Shown in pieces: positions 19,326 to 29,663 of a stretch of 64,000 nucleotides of DNA. A program made the translations under genes and the position numbers. How positions within the stretch are numbered: the first letter of the stretch is position 1; every line of letters starts with the position of its first letter. A model generated the notes under the pieces. It saw nothing but the letters and a program-made list of their open reading frames with translations, was not told the DNA's origin and searched no databases. The stretch is from Roseateles_B sp041912595 (GTDB lineage: Bacteria > Pseudomonadota > Gammaproteobacteria > Burkholderiales > Burkholderiaceae_C): NCBI GenBank assembly GCA_041912595.1, contig JAYRMR010000005.1:1-64000 (forward strand), read 5' to 3'.

Positions 19326-20213
19326 TCAGCGGCTCTTGGACCCCGTCAGCCCATTGAGCCACGGGCCCAGCGTCGCGGTGGCGGACGCCTGCAGGCGCGC
19401 ATCCGGCGGCAGGCCGGCCGGGTCCAGCACGGCGCAGCTCTGCTTCCGGTCCTTGGTCTCGTACAGGAAAAGGATGCGGTGCGTGCCCTGCGAGGAGCTC
19501 CAGTAGGCCGGCGCCTCACCGATGGGCTGGCACAGCGCCACGCCCGAGACGCCGGGCAGCATCCAGCGGAAGGCCCAGGGCAGCAGGCCCTTGACGTCCC
19601 CGACGAGCGCGCGCAGCTGCGCCTCGGCCTTGGCCACCTGCGCCGGCGTGATGCTGGCCGCCTTGGGCACGACTTCCAGGTTCAGGCGCAGGCCCATGGT
19701 GCCCTTGGGCTGGTTCGGGATGAGCTTGGCCGTCTCCGCCTGGGCCGGCGTGAGGGGCGGCAGGCTCAGGGTGCCATCTTCCGCCATGCCGACGGGCAGC
19801 TCCTCCTCGTTCGCCAGCTCCACCACGAGCCGCGTGCCCGGCGCGGGCGTCTTCTGCTTGACGGCGTGGGCCTTGAAGTTCAGCAGGATCAGCTCGCTGG
19901 CATGGCGGCGGGCCAGGTCGTCGATCAGGTAGATGAAGCGGGCCGGGATGATGCCGGGGTCCGGCGCCCGCTTGCCTTCCACGGCCACGGGGGCCAGGAC
20001 GGCGTCCGGGGCAGCGGCCTGGCTGGCGGCCGGGGCCGGCAGGGGCGCACCTTCCGCCGCGGCTGCCGTCGAGACCGCCCAGCCCGCCAGGGCCAGTGCC
20101 GCGGCGGCTGTCCGTCGCCACGGCGCGGCCTCGTCGAGCCGCGTGTCCGCGGGGGGTGTGTGAATCGCGCCGGACCTGCCGGCGGTGCGGGTGTTCTTGT
20201 GGACGGCTGTCAT
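19326..20213 (-). CDS. Hypothetical secreted protein
   Basis: A 295-residue product with an N-terminal basic segment and a hydrophobic stretch (TAAAALALAGWAVSTAAAA) that looks like a Sec signal peptide with an unusually long n-region; a start nearer this segment is possible. An Ala/Pro-rich linker follows, then a globular part with IIPARFIYLIDDLARRHASELILLNFKA and GLLPWAFRWMLPGVSGVALCQPIG. No domain is recognised. It converges with the glucokinase-regulator gene, with 46 bases between the stops and no obvious terminator. Confidence 0.6.
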   Translation of the reverse strand: MTAVHKNTRTAGRSGAIHTPPADTRLDEAAPWRRTAAAALALAGWAVSTAAAAEGAPLPAPAASQAAAPDAVLAPVAVEGKRAPDPGIIPARFIYLIDDLARRHASELILLNFKAHAVKQKTPAPGTRLVVELANEEELPVGMAEDGTLSLPPLTPAQAETAKLIPNQPKGTMGLRLNLEVVPKAASITPAQVAKAEAQLRALVGDVKGLLPWAFRWMLPGVSGVALCQPIGEAPAYWSSSQGTHRILFLYETKDRKQSCAVLDPAGLPPDARLQASATATLGPWLNGLTGSKSR

Positions 20214-20606
20214 GACTCGCTCCTCCGCCCCAGCGATGGCGGGGCTCCTCTTGTGTGCGGCGCAGTGTAGTCAGCCTTGCGGCGGCGCCCGCCCGTCAGG
20301 CGACCTGATGCCGCGCCGGCGGCCTCAGCTGCATCTGGGCGGGATGAGCGCCGCGTTGGGCCGCGGCTTGCGTGGCGCCGAGCGTCCCGCGAGCGCGCGA
20401 CGGCGGTCCGCCCTGCCCTGTCGGCTCACACGGAGGGGCGACCGCGACGCCAGCGGGGCGCCTGCCGTGGGGTCAGGTCATGCCTGCCCACCAAGAGACG
20501 GGCCGCGAAGCCCTTCGAGTCAGCGCTCCGCGGGGGTCAGGTCATGCCAGCCCGGCGGGCGGATACCCAACCTCGCACCCAGCCTCGCAGTGAACCCCGC
20601 GGGATC
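20214..20606. repeat. Gene-free spacer with a duplicated 16-base word
   Basis: No credible gene is seen in this 393-base stretch. GGGGTCAGGTCATGCC occurs twice, at 20469-20484 and 20533-20548, 64 bases apart and in the same orientation. It is a one-base variant of the 15-base word found elsewhere in this window. The rest is ordinary GC-rich sequence. Confidence 0.6.
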
Positions 20607-21563
20607 TCAAGGGCGAGCGCTGCGGGCTGCGACGCGCACGCCCGGCGCCTCAGGCGCCGTCTCAGGACCGGCGTCCACCCCCGCTGCAGCAAGCCCCTGC
20701 CGATCGCGGGCCAGCAGCGCCTGGAGCGTCGCGCGCTGCGCCGGGTCCGGCCGATCGTCGGGCGCCAGCAGGTCCAGCTGGCGCTGGCACAGCCAGCGGT
20801 ACTGCGCCAGTGCGGCCTCGCCGCGTGCCGACATCACCTGCAGATGGGCGGCCAGGACCTGGGTGTCCCCGCGCGCGACGGGCCCGGCGATAGCACCGGC
20901 CAGGCCACGCTGGGACGCCGCGTCCAGCGCCCCGCGAGAGAGCGGCATCAAGGCGGCCAGGGCCTCCTGCGGCCCGAGCCCCAGGGACTCGAACAGCTGG
21001 CTGGCCTCGCTGAGCACCGCCAGCAGGCCGCTGGCGGCGATGTTGGCGGCGGCGTGATAGGCCGCGCGCTGCTCGCCGTGGATGGCCAGAGGCTGCAGCC
21101 GCAGGCGCCCCGCCAGACGCAGCAACTGCGCACGCAGGGCGTCGTCGGCCGTCTCGATGGCCACCAGCGAGCCCGCGAGGCGCTCGCGGGCGGAGCGCGG
21201 GTCGGAAAAGATCTGCAGGGGATGGAAGCCCCCCACCGCGGCGCCCAGGAGCCGGGCCGACTCCAGCGCGCCAAGGCCGGTGGCGCCGCTGCAGTGCACC
21301 GCCGCCTGCCCGGGCCGCCAGGGCAGGCGGGCCGTGAGCGAGGCGATGGCGTCGTCCGGGGTGCTGAGGAAGACCAGATCCGCCTGGGCGACACAGCGCT
21401 CGGGCGTGAGGGCATGGCTGCCGGGCAGCTGGGCGGCCAGCCGCTGCGCCGACGCCGGATCCCGGCTGGCCACGGCCACGATGGTCTCGCCCTGTTCCGC
21501 CAGGGCGGGCGCAAGGGCCTGGGCCAGGCGGCCGGCGCCGATGAAGGCAATGCGAAGCGTCAT
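20607..21563 (-). CDS. Rossmann-fold DUF2520 domain protein
   Basis: Predicted NAD(P)-binding protein of 318 residues, distantly like ProC and 6-phosphogluconate dehydrogenase. The N-terminus has the dinucleotide motif AFIGAGRLAQALAPAL, then FLSTPDDAIASL and AAVHCSGATGLGALESARLLGAAVGGFHPLQIF, a signature of the Rossmann-like/DUF2520 family. The C-terminal helical domain follows (YHAAANIAASGLLAVLSEA). Its physiological substrate is not known. It lies 102 bases after the glutaryl-CoA dehydrogenase stop on the same strand. Confidence 0.82.
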   Translation of the reverse strand: MTLRIAFIGAGRLAQALAPALAEQGETIVAVASRDPASAQRLAAQLPGSHALTPERCVAQADLVFLSTPDDAIASLTARLPWRPGQAAVHCSGATGLGALESARLLGAAVGGFHPLQIFSDPRSARERLAGSLVAIETADDALRAQLLRLAGRLRLQPLAIHGEQRAAYHAAANIAASGLLAVLSEASQLFESLGLGPQEALAALMPLSRGALDAASQRGLAGAIAGPVARGDTQVLAAHLQVMSARGEAALAQYRWLCQRQLDLLAPDDRPDPAQRATLQALLARDRQGLAAAGVDAGPETAPEAPGVRVAARSARP

Positions 21564-21665
21564 GCCCGCAGTCTAGAGGCAGCGCGGCACCGCACAGACC
21601 GCCCGGCGCCGATGCCCCCACTTCACCGGGAGGATGGAGCGACGCCTCGGCCGGGCGCCGTCGCG

Positions 21666-22844
<1,179 letters not shown>

Positions 22845-22926
22845 GGAGATCTCCTGTCTTGTCCTGATCCGGGCGTGGGCGGGGCCGGCAGCCCCTTGAT
22901 GGTCGACAAGTATTCCCTGTGCGACG

Positions 22927-22945
22927 ATTCGTGTCCAATACGATT
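22927..22945. promoter_or_regulatory. Candidate LysR-type operator
   Basis: ATTCGT and ACGATT form a near-perfect inverted repeat around GTCCAAT, with the T-N11-A form of LysR boxes, in the 127-base divergent region between gcdH and the regulator. Confidence 0.45.
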
Positions 22946-22971
22946 GAGCCATTCACCGATAGGCAAAGAAT

Positions 22972-23895
22972 ATGGTCACCTCTCAGGCCTCGGCCGCCCT
23001 CGCCCGCGTGGAGCTGCGCCATCTGCGCTACTTCCTGGCCCTGGCCGAGGAGCTGCATTTCGGGCGGGCGGCCCAGCGTCTGGCGATGTCGCAGCCGCCG
23101 CTCTCGGTCGCGCTGCAGCAGCTGGAAGCCGCGGTGGGCGCACGCCTGCTGGACCGCGACAGCAAGGGCGTGCGGCTCACCCCGGCGGGCGAGAGCTTCC
23201 GCGCCAGCGCGCAGGCCCTGCTCGGCCGCTTCGAGGACGCCTGCGCCCAGGCCCGCGAGGTGCAGGCGGGCGAGGTCGGCCGGCTGCGACTGGGCTTCGT
23301 GGGCTCCACCGTCTTTCACGGCCTGCCGGACTGGCTGACGGCGTTCCAGGCCTCGCACCCGCGCGTGGAGGTCGTCGTGATCGAGCTGAACTCGCAGGAC
23401 CAGATCCAGGCCTTGCTGCAGGAGGAGCTGGACCTCGCGCTGCTCCACACCGACCGCCTGCCGCCGGCCCTCGCCTGCGAGCCGCTCTACGACGAGCCCT
23501 TCCTCGCCTGCCTGCCGGCCTCGCACCCGGCGGCCCGCAAGCGGCGCCTGGCGCTGTCCAGCCTGAGCGACCAGCCCTTCATCCTCTTCTCACGACGCGG
23601 CTCGCCGGACTACCACGCCCGCATCGTTGAGATGTGCCGCCAGCAGGGCTTCTACCCGCGCCTGCAGCACGAGGGGCGGCACTGGCTCTCGGTGGTGTCG
23701 CTCGTGGCGCGGGGCTTCGGGGTGTCGATCGTGCCGGCGGCCTTCCAGGACGCGGGCATCCAGGGCGCGGTGTTCAGGCCGCTGGCGGAGACGATGGAGC
23801 GCAGCCGCGTGTTCGCGGCCTGGCGCCAGGACTCGGCGGCCGCCCTGCGGCACGCCTTTCTGGCGGAGTGCCGGGTGACGCGCGAGCGGCCTTGA
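22972..23895 (+). CDS. LysR-family transcriptional regulator (GcdR-like)
   Basis: DNA-binding regulator of 307 residues. The winged helix-turn-helix is at about residues 14-72 (LRHLRYFLALAEELHFGRAAQRLAMSQPPLSVALQQLE, read in two parts), followed by the LysR substrate domain from about 100 to 300 (RLRLGFVGSTVFHGLPDWL). The divergent position to gcdH suggests it controls that gene in response to a dicarboxylate or CoA-pathway effector; this is inference from context. Several upstream codons (ATGGTCACCTCTCAG) precede the HTH, so the start could be a few residues later. Confidence 0.9.
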   Translation: MVTSQASAALARVELRHLRYFLALAEELHFGRAAQRLAMSQPPLSVALQQLEAAVGARLLDRDSKGVRLTPAGESFRASAQALLGRFEDACAQAREVQAGEVGRLRLGFVGSTVFHGLPDWLTAFQASHPRVEVVVIELNSQDQIQALLQEELDLALLHTDRLPPALACEPLYDEPFLACLPASHPAARKRRLALSSLSDQPFILFSRRGSPDYHARIVEMCRQQGFYPRLQHEGRHWLSVVSLVARGFGVSIVPAAFQDAGIQGAVFRPLAETMERSRVFAAWRQDSAAALRHAFLAECRVTRERP

Positions 23896-23920
23896 TCCGC
23901 CCCGGCCACCCGCCCGCCGC

Positions 23921-25759
23921 TCAATTGCCGCCGACGGTGAAGGTGCTGCCCTGGTAGCTGCCCTGGAACTGCTGGATGGACCGCGTCGTCCATCGCGCCA
24001 CCTGGCGCTGCAGGGCCTGGTAGGCGGCGCCCTCGCCTTGGTAGGCGTACTCCGTGCCGATCTTCAGGACGCGCGCCGTGCCCGCCCCGACCACCGTGGA
24101 GTCCTCGTAGCCGCTGTGCAGCACGGCTTCCACGCGTGCGCCGGGCTCCAGGCGCAGACGCCACTGGACGCTGCGGTAGGAGCTGAGCACCAGCACCAGT
24201 GGCCGGGACGAGCGGCGCACGACGACGTCCACCGGGCTGCTGTCCTCCCTGGTGCCGGCCGCCGTGGAAAACACGCGCGGCTCGTACACGCCCACGGCCT
24301 CGATGCGCGCCGAGCGCATCTGCTGGAACAGGGGCGAATCGGGCGTGATGGACGCGCTTTGCATCAAGGCCAGCATCTGCTGATCGGCCTCGTTCAGCTT
24401 GCGCGTCTCGGACTCCCGCTGGAGGGCGGCCATCGCGCTGTCCAGGGTCTGGGGCGCGTCGGCCTGCAGCGTGCCGAGCAGCTGCAGATTGTCCGGCCCC
24501 ATCACGACATAGCGGCCCGCCGCGGGGAAGTAGCGCAGCTCCTGCTCGCGCTCCACGCCCTGCACGCGCGCCAGCGTGCGCGCGGCCGCATCCAGCAGGT
24601 AGTGGCCGTTGGCCGTGCTGCTGGATCCGAGCTCCAGCTTGACCAGGTAGCGACCCGCGTCTGCGGAGGGCGAGGCGTCCCGCACCAGGGCCGGCGGCAT
24701 GCCGATCCGCTGCACCTCCAGGCTGACGGGGTCGATCAGCACGAGCTCCGAGTCCAGGCGCATCAGCCAGCGCTTGCCGCCGTCCGCCTCCTGCACGTCA
24801 CCGGCGCCGAATCGCTGGCCCGCGGTGCCGGGCTTCTCGGCCACCAGGGACGCCACGCTGCGGCCCGCCTCGGCGCGGACCTCGAACTGCTCGAGGCTGG
24901 TGCTGGACAGCACGTTCACGCGCCGCTCGTTCCCCGGCACCGACAGGAATCGATAGCCGCTGGACGGAACCTTGGCCGGCACGGGCACCTCTTCCGCCGT
25001 CTCCAGGTCGAGGAGGTAGCCGTACTTGTCGGCGCCCGCTTCGGTGACCGCGAGGTAGCGGCTGCCCAGCCAGCTGATGGCCTGGGCGTGCGGCAGCTCC
25101 ACCAGGACCTCGCCGCCTTCCGTTGCGCGCAGGCGCCGGATCCGGTCCGACACCCGCTCGACGAACAGGCGGCCATTGGGCGACACGCTCTCGACGGACG
25201 CCACGCTGGACGGTCGCGTGTGCAGCGTCTTGCCGTCCCCGAGGCCCACGAGCGCCACGTGGTCCGTGCCGCGCATCAGCAGCACCGGCGATCGGCCCTG
25301 CCCCTCCAACCCCGCCAAGTTGCGATCACCGCGTGGCAGCGTCAGCGGGGTGGCCGCGTCCGGGGAGGCTGCGACGATGGACGGCAGCGTCAGCAACTGG
25401 CGCACCCGCCGCAGGCCGGCCCAGGCGCTGAGCTTGCGGTCGAAGTCCGTGAAGCAGGTCTCCGAGGCAATGCGGGTGCGCACCTGCGCATTGGAGTGGT
25501 GCCAGGCGGGCTTGAAGCCCTGGCCGCAATCCCGGGCACGCGCCTGCAGGCGCTCGGCCCAGACCTGGTCCGCGGCCGCCCGCTCCGGGCTCTTCTCGGG
25601 CAGGCGGGCCATCAGACGCTCGCGGGCCTGCAGGGCGTCCGCGCTGAGCGGCATCGCGGCATTGATGCGGTCCTCGGCGCTGCGCAGTCGGTCCCCGAGA
25701 TCACAGCCGCCAAGCAGCAGCGACAGGAGCAGGAGCGGGAGGAGAACGAAGCGACGCAT
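23921..25759 (-). CDS. Large hypothetical lipoprotein
   Basis: A 612-residue predicted lipoprotein: the signal peptide is MRRFVLLPLLLLSLLLGGC with lipobox LLGGC. The middle (about 140-420) has repeated short strand-like blocks (VALVGLGDGKTLHTRPSS, SVSPNGRLFVERVSD, YLAVTEAGADKYGYLLDLE), the look of a beta-propeller or WD-like repeat region. The C-terminal 130 residues form a separate block (VDVVVRRSSRPLVLVLSSYRSVQW, EAVLHSGYEDSTVVG). No function is known to me. It converges with the LysR gene. Confidence 0.7.
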   Translation of the reverse strand: MRRFVLLPLLLLSLLLGGCDLGDRLRSAEDRINAAMPLSADALQARERLMARLPEKSPERAAADQVWAERLQARARDCGQGFKPAWHHSNAQVRTRIASETCFTDFDRKLSAWAGLRRVRQLLTLPSIVAASPDAATPLTLPRGDRNLAGLEGQGRSPVLLMRGTDHVALVGLGDGKTLHTRPSSVASVESVSPNGRLFVERVSDRIRRLRATEGGEVLVELPHAQAISWLGSRYLAVTEAGADKYGYLLDLETAEEVPVPAKVPSSGYRFLSVPGNERRVNVLSSTSLEQFEVRAEAGRSVASLVAEKPGTAGQRFGAGDVQEADGGKRWLMRLDSELVLIDPVSLEVQRIGMPPALVRDASPSADAGRYLVKLELGSSSTANGHYLLDAAARTLARVQGVEREQELRYFPAAGRYVVMGPDNLQLLGTLQADAPQTLDSAMAALQRESETRKLNEADQQMLALMQSASITPDSPLFQQMRSARIEAVGVYEPRVFSTAAGTREDSSPVDVVVRRSSRPLVLVLSSYRSVQWRLRLEPGARVEAVLHSGYEDSTVVGAGTARVLKIGTEYAYQGEGAAYQALQRQVARWTTRSIQQFQGSYQGSTFTVGGN

Positions 25760-25999
25760 GGCGGATTCCGGGGCGGTCAGGAAAATGGGCCGATCTGACC
25801 GGTCAGGCGATGGCAGTGAGCGAGCCCGCTGCCGTCACCCACCGGGAGTCTCAGCGGGGGCCCGATTTTCACCGCTGCGCAGGCCCCACCCGCCCCCCGG
25901 AAGTAGGATTTTTGATGGCAAGCCTCGGTCACCTCCTCGGATGGCGCAAGACCTGACCCTTTCCCGCCCCCGTGAGACGAAGCTCGACTGTCCGGCAGC

Positions 26000-27232
26000 T
26001 CAGGCCTGCTGCCAGGGCCGCAGCCACTGCAGCAGTTGCGCGTACACCCCGGCATCCTCCAGCAGCGCCAGGTGCCCGACCCCCTGGGCGATCCACTGCC
26101 GCTCCGGCGCGAAGACGAGGGCGCGCTGCGGATCCCGGTGCCGCCCGAGGGCACTGTCCAGCGGCACGAGGCCATCCCCCAGCACGCGGTTCTTGAGCCC
26201 CTCGCGTTCCGCCCCCAGGCTGCCGGCCACGGCATAGCAGCGCACCGAGGCCGGCAGCGGCACGTGCTGCGGAACGGCCGGCGCGTGGGCGAAGCGGTCG
26301 CGGCCTTGCCAGTCCTGCGCCGCCACGCTGCCGTGACGCAGGTCCGTGATGCCCTCGCTGCGCAGCCGCCCCAGGCGCGCAAAGGGCGCGGCATAGGGCG
26401 TCTGGCCGAGCAGGCGCTCGAACGCATGCCCCAAGCGCTCCAGAGGGGCGCCCTGATGCGGCGTGCCCAGGAAGAGCAGATCGCTCACCTGGCCGGGCCA
26501 TCGATGGCCGGCCGACATCCCCTGGTGCAAGGCGCTGCGGGCCACCAGACCGCCCATGCTGTGGCCCAGCAGGGTCAGCCGCTTCAGCGGCACGGGCCAC
26601 TGCGTCACGAGCGCCTCCAGCAGCGTCGCCAGCGCCTCGCCATTGCGGGCAATGTGCAGGCCGGTGTTGTAGCGCAGATAGAGCGGCGTGAAGCCGAGGT
26701 CCCGCGCGAGGGCCGCGCCGTGGTCATGCCCGGTGGTGGCGCTGCGCCATTGCTGGTCGTTCATGCACAGGCCATGGATCAGCACCAGCGGCGCGCCGCC
26801 CGCGGTGGGCAGCGCGGCGGCGAGATCGGCCGGGTTCAGTGCCAGGTCATGCCCGCCCGCACGCAAGCGCATGGGCAGCGCCAGCGGGTTGTGCGTGCGC
26901 TCGAGGTGATCGCCCAGCACGCCGTTGAGCGCCGAGACCAGCGCGTCGCCTTGCGGGAAGGCACCGCCCGCCCCGAGCGCGGGCTCCAGCAGGCCCAGCA
27001 GCTCGTCCGCGCCGGCCCCCGCGAGTCGCGTCACGCCTCGGATGCTGCGGTAGACCAGCCCCGTCAGCCCCCCGGTGCGGTTCCCGGCCTCAGGCCCGGC
27101 CGCCAGCGGCCCCTGCAGCACACGGGCGTGCACCGCCTCGACCAGATCGGCCAGCCCCAGCGTTGCCTGGGCCGTGAGTTTCACGAGGCCGCGCACCGGC
27201 TGTCGCTTGCCTGATGGACCGTCCCCTGTCAT
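26000..27232 (-). CDS. Alpha/beta hydrolase (PGAP1/lipase-like)
   Basis: Predicted serine esterase or lipase of 410 residues. HGLCMNDQQW gives the oxyanion region (about 155), GHSMGGLVARSALH the nucleophile elbow (about 225), LGTPHQGAPLERLG a lipase-like block, and GVGHLALLEDAGVY the likely catalytic His near the end. The N-terminal 130 residues are a helical extension with no signal peptide. It starts 83 bases after the RidA stop on the same strand and may or may not share the aminobenzoate transcript. Substrate unknown. Confidence 0.8.
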   Translation of the reverse strand: MTGDGPSGKRQPVRGLVKLTAQATLGLADLVEAVHARVLQGPLAAGPEAGNRTGGLTGLVYRSIRGVTRLAGAGADELLGLLEPALGAGGAFPQGDALVSALNGVLGDHLERTHNPLALPMRLRAGGHDLALNPADLAAALPTAGGAPLVLIHGLCMNDQQWRSATTGHDHGAALARDLGFTPLYLRYNTGLHIARNGEALATLLEALVTQWPVPLKRLTLLGHSMGGLVARSALHQGMSAGHRWPGQVSDLLFLGTPHQGAPLERLGHAFERLLGQTPYAAPFARLGRLRSEGITDLRHGSVAAQDWQGRDRFAHAPAVPQHVPLPASVRCYAVAGSLGAEREGLKNRVLGDGLVPLDSALGRHRDPQRALVFAPERQWIAQGVGHLALLEDAGVYAQLLQWLRPWQQA

Positions 27233-27315
27233 GCCCGCTCTCCTCGTGGCGCGCCGACGGGCCGCCTGGCGTCAGGATACGCCCCAGCCGCGTCTGCCCG
27301 TCCGAAGGGGCTCGC

Positions 27316-27723
27316 TCAGCCCACCACCGCCGTCACCTCGATCTCCACCTTCGCGCGGTCCTCCATCAGCCCGGCGACCTGCACGGCGCTCATGGCCACG
27401 CCGTACTCGCGGCCCAGGACCTCGCGGTAGACCTGCCCCACCTCGCGGCCACGGGCCAGGTACTCGCGCTTGTCGATCACATACCAGGTCATGCGGCAGA
27501 TGTGCTCGGGCCCGGCGCCGCCCGCAGCGAGCACGGCCTTGATGTTCTGCAGGGCCTGGCGGACCTGGTCGACGAAGTCATCGCTCTCGAACTGGCACTG
27601 CGCATTCCAGCCGATCTGGCCGGCGACGAAGATCTGGCGGCCGCTCGCGGCCACGCCGTTGGCATAGCCCTTGGGCGCGGCCCAGTCGGCGGGCTGGAGA
27701 ACGGTCTTGTGCGTGGAGGTCAT
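27316..27723 (-). CDS. RidA/YjgF family protein (enamine/imine deaminase-like)
   Basis: A 135-residue member of the Rid family, whose best-known members hydrolyse reactive enamines and imines. The pattern is visible in YANGVAASGRQIFVAGQIGWN, DQVRQALQNIKAVLAAGGAGPEHICRMTWYV and AMSAVQVAGLMEDRAKVEIEVTAVV. In archetypal RidA an Arg precedes the last Glu; here RAKVEIE keeps it. It is the last gene of the aminobenzoyl-CoA operon and overlaps the thioesterase (ATGA). The pathway intermediate made by the monooxygenase/reductase is a cyclic enamine, so a deaminase is a sensible partner. Confidence 0.88.
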   Translation of the reverse strand: MTSTHKTVLQPADWAAPKGYANGVAASGRQIFVAGQIGWNAQCQFESDDFVDQVRQALQNIKAVLAAGGAGPEHICRMTWYVIDKREYLARGREVGQVYREVLGREYGVAMSAVQVAGLMEDRAKVEIEVTAVVG

Positions 27724-28169
27724 GGGGTGCTTTCCGGCAGGCCGCCCAAGGCGAGCAAGGCGCTGCGAACGTCATCGGGCAGAGGCTGGGCACGGTGGGT
27801 TTCCAGGGACGTGCAGACCAGCGACTGGCGGAACCAGGCCCGTCGTCCGTCGGGGCCCTCGTAGTGATGGAAGAGGCGCAGCGAGCTGCGGCCGAGATGC
27901 TCGATGGCCACGCGCTGCACGAGCACATCGCCCATGCGGCTGATGCGCTCGAAGCCGCTGTCGAGCTGCACGGTCGGCAGCCCCACGCGGCGCGGGCCCA
28001 GCAGTTGATCGAAGGGAATGCCGAGGCCCAGGGTGAAGAAGTCCTCGACCACCGCATTGAGCATCTCGTAGTAGCGCGGGTAGAAGACGATGCCGGCCGG
28101 GTCGCAGTGGCCGAAGCGCACGCGCTCCTCGCGGGCGAAGACGAAGCGGGGGGTGGCGGTGTCGGTCAT
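27720..28169 (-). CDS. Acyl-CoA thioesterase (4-hydroxybenzoyl-CoA thioesterase-like hotdog)
   Basis: Hotdog-fold thioesterase of 149 residues. The active-site pattern FGHCDPAGIVFYPRYYEMLNAVVEDFF has the Asp and the tyrosine-rich helix of the 4-hydroxybenzoyl-CoA thioesterase group. It starts at ATGACCGAC with GAGGA before it, 7 bases after the LivF-type gene, and its stop overlaps the RidA start. It probably releases CoA from dead-end thioesters or a pathway product. Confidence 0.88.
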   Translation of the reverse strand: MTDTATPRFVFAREERVRFGHCDPAGIVFYPRYYEMLNAVVEDFFTLGLGIPFDQLLGPRRVGLPTVQLDSGFERISRMGDVLVQRVAIEHLGRSSLRLFHHYEGPDGRRAWFRQSLVCTSLETHRAQPLPDDVRSALLALGGLPESTP

Positions 28170-28176
28170 GCGGTCC

Positions 28177-28890
28177 TCACACGCCAAGATGGCGCTCCCA
28201 CAGGCCAGGGTCGGCCTCGAGCGCGGGGGAGTCGCCCTGCCAGACGACCCGGCCGCGCTCCATGATGTGATGGGCGTCGCCCAGGCGCACGAGCCGCTGG
28301 ACGTACTTGTCGACCACCAGGATCGTCTGCCCGCGGGCGCGGAGCTGGTCCAGCACGCGCCAGATCTCCTCGCGCACCAGGGGCGCCAGGCCTTCGGTGG
28401 CCTCGTCCAGGATCAGGAGCTGCGGGTTGGTCATCAGCGCGCGCGCGATGGCCAGCAGCTGCTGCTCGCCGCCGGAGAGCTGAGCGCCGCCGTGGTGACG
28501 CCGCTCGGCCAGCCGCGGGAAGGCCTCGTAGACACGGCCCAGCGTCCACGGCTCGGCGAGACCGCGGCGGTTGGCCGCGAAGGCGACGAGGTTCTCCTCG
28601 ACGCTCAGATTGGGAAAGATCTGGCGGCCCTCCGGCACCAGCGCGAGCCCCTGGCACGCGAGGCGTTCGGGCGCCCAGCCGGTGACGTCCTCGCCGCACA
28701 GGCGGATGCGCCCGGCGGTCGGCTTCAGCCAGCCGACGAGGCACTTGATGAGGCTGCTCTTGCCCATGCCATTGCGGCCCAGCAGCGAGCGCACCTCGCC
28801 CTGGCGGACCTCCAGATCCACGCCGAACAGCACCGGGCTGCGCCCGTAGGCCGCCTCGAGGCCGCGCACCTCCAGCACCGTCTCGCTCAT
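28177..28890 (-). CDS. Branched-chain-type ABC transporter ATPase (LivF-like)
   Basis: One of two ATPases of a Liv-type importer, 237 residues. Walker A GRNGMGKSS (with Asn and Met replacing the commoner residues), LSGGEQQLLAIARAL signature and LLILDEATEGLAP Walker B are visible. Start ATGAGCGAGACG overlaps the LivG-type stop by four bases; a much longer frame upstream is the out-of-frame shadow of that gene. Its place inside the aminobenzoate operon suggests an aromatic acid rather than an amino acid as substrate. Confidence 0.92.
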   Translation of the reverse strand: MSETVLEVRGLEAAYGRSPVLFGVDLEVRQGEVRSLLGRNGMGKSSLIKCLVGWLKPTAGRIRLCGEDVTGWAPERLACQGLALVPEGRQIFPNLSVEENLVAFAANRRGLAEPWTLGRVYEAFPRLAERRHHGGAQLSGGEQQLLAIARALMTNPQLLILDEATEGLAPLVREEIWRVLDQLRARGQTILVVDKYVQRLVRLGDAHHIMERGRVVWQGDSPALEADPGLWERHLGV

Positions 28891-29663
28891 GCGGCTGCCT
28901 CCTGCGTGACGTGGGCGGGCACCTCGTCCCCCAGATAGGCCTCGCGCACGCCGGCGTGGCGGCGGATCTGCTCGGGCGTGCCCGTGGCGATCACCCGCCC
29001 GCCCACCAGCACCGAGATGCGCGTGGCGAGGCGAAACACGGCGTCCATGTCGTGCTCGACGAGCAGCAGCGTCATGTTCAGGCGCAGCAGCTGCAGCAGC
29101 TCCAGCATGCGCTCGGACTCGTCCGGCCCCATGCCCGCCATGGGCTCGTCCAGCAGCAGCAGGCGCGGCTTGGCGGCCAGCGCCAGGCCGATCTCCAGCT
29201 GGCGCTGCTCGGCATGCGAGAGGCTGCCGGCGGTGCGATCCAGCTGCGCGCTCAGGCCGACCTTCTGCGCCAGCGCCTCGGCCTCGGCCATCACCACGAT
29301 CTGGTGCCGGCGGGCCTGCCACCATTGATGGGCCCCGCCGCGGCGGGTCTGGACCGCGAGCACGAGGTTGTCCAGCACGCTGCAGCGGGGAAAGATGCTG
29401 GTGATCTGGTGGCTGCGCACCAGCCCGGCCTGCACGCGCGCGGCCATGCCGAAGGGGGCCAGGTCTTGCCCGCGGAAGTGGATGCGGCCGCCGTCGGGGC
29501 GCAGGCTGCCGGCAATCTGGTGGATCAGCGTCGTCTTGCCGGCCCCGTTCGGGCCGATGAGCGCGTGCACCTCGCCCTCCATGACCTCGAAGCTGGCCTC
29601 GTCCGTGGCGCGCAGCGCGCCGAAGGTCTTGACGAGGGATTCGACCCGCAGCAGCTCAGCCAT
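28887..29663 (-). CDS. Branched-chain-type ABC transporter ATPase (LivG-like)
   Basis: Second ATPase of the importer, 258 residues. Walker A GPNGAGKTT near 38, LSHAEQRQLEIGLALA in place of the usual LSGGQ (a His/Ala variant normal for LivG), and LLLDEPMAGMGPDES. The start MAELLRVES was chosen since the domain begins directly afterwards. The gene overlaps the LivM-type stop by 8 bases and the LivF start by 4. Confidence 0.92.
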   Translation of the reverse strand: MAELLRVESLVKTFGALRATDEASFEVMEGEVHALIGPNGAGKTTLIHQIAGSLRPDGGRIHFRGQDLAPFGMAARVQAGLVRSHQITSIFPRCSVLDNLVLAVQTRRGGAHQWWQARRHQIVVMAEAEALAQKVGLSAQLDRTAGSLSHAEQRQLEIGLALAAKPRLLLLDEPMAGMGPDESERMLELLQLLRLNMTLLLVEHDMDAVFRLATRISVLVGGRVIATGTPEQIRRHAGVREAYLGDEVPAHVTQEAAA

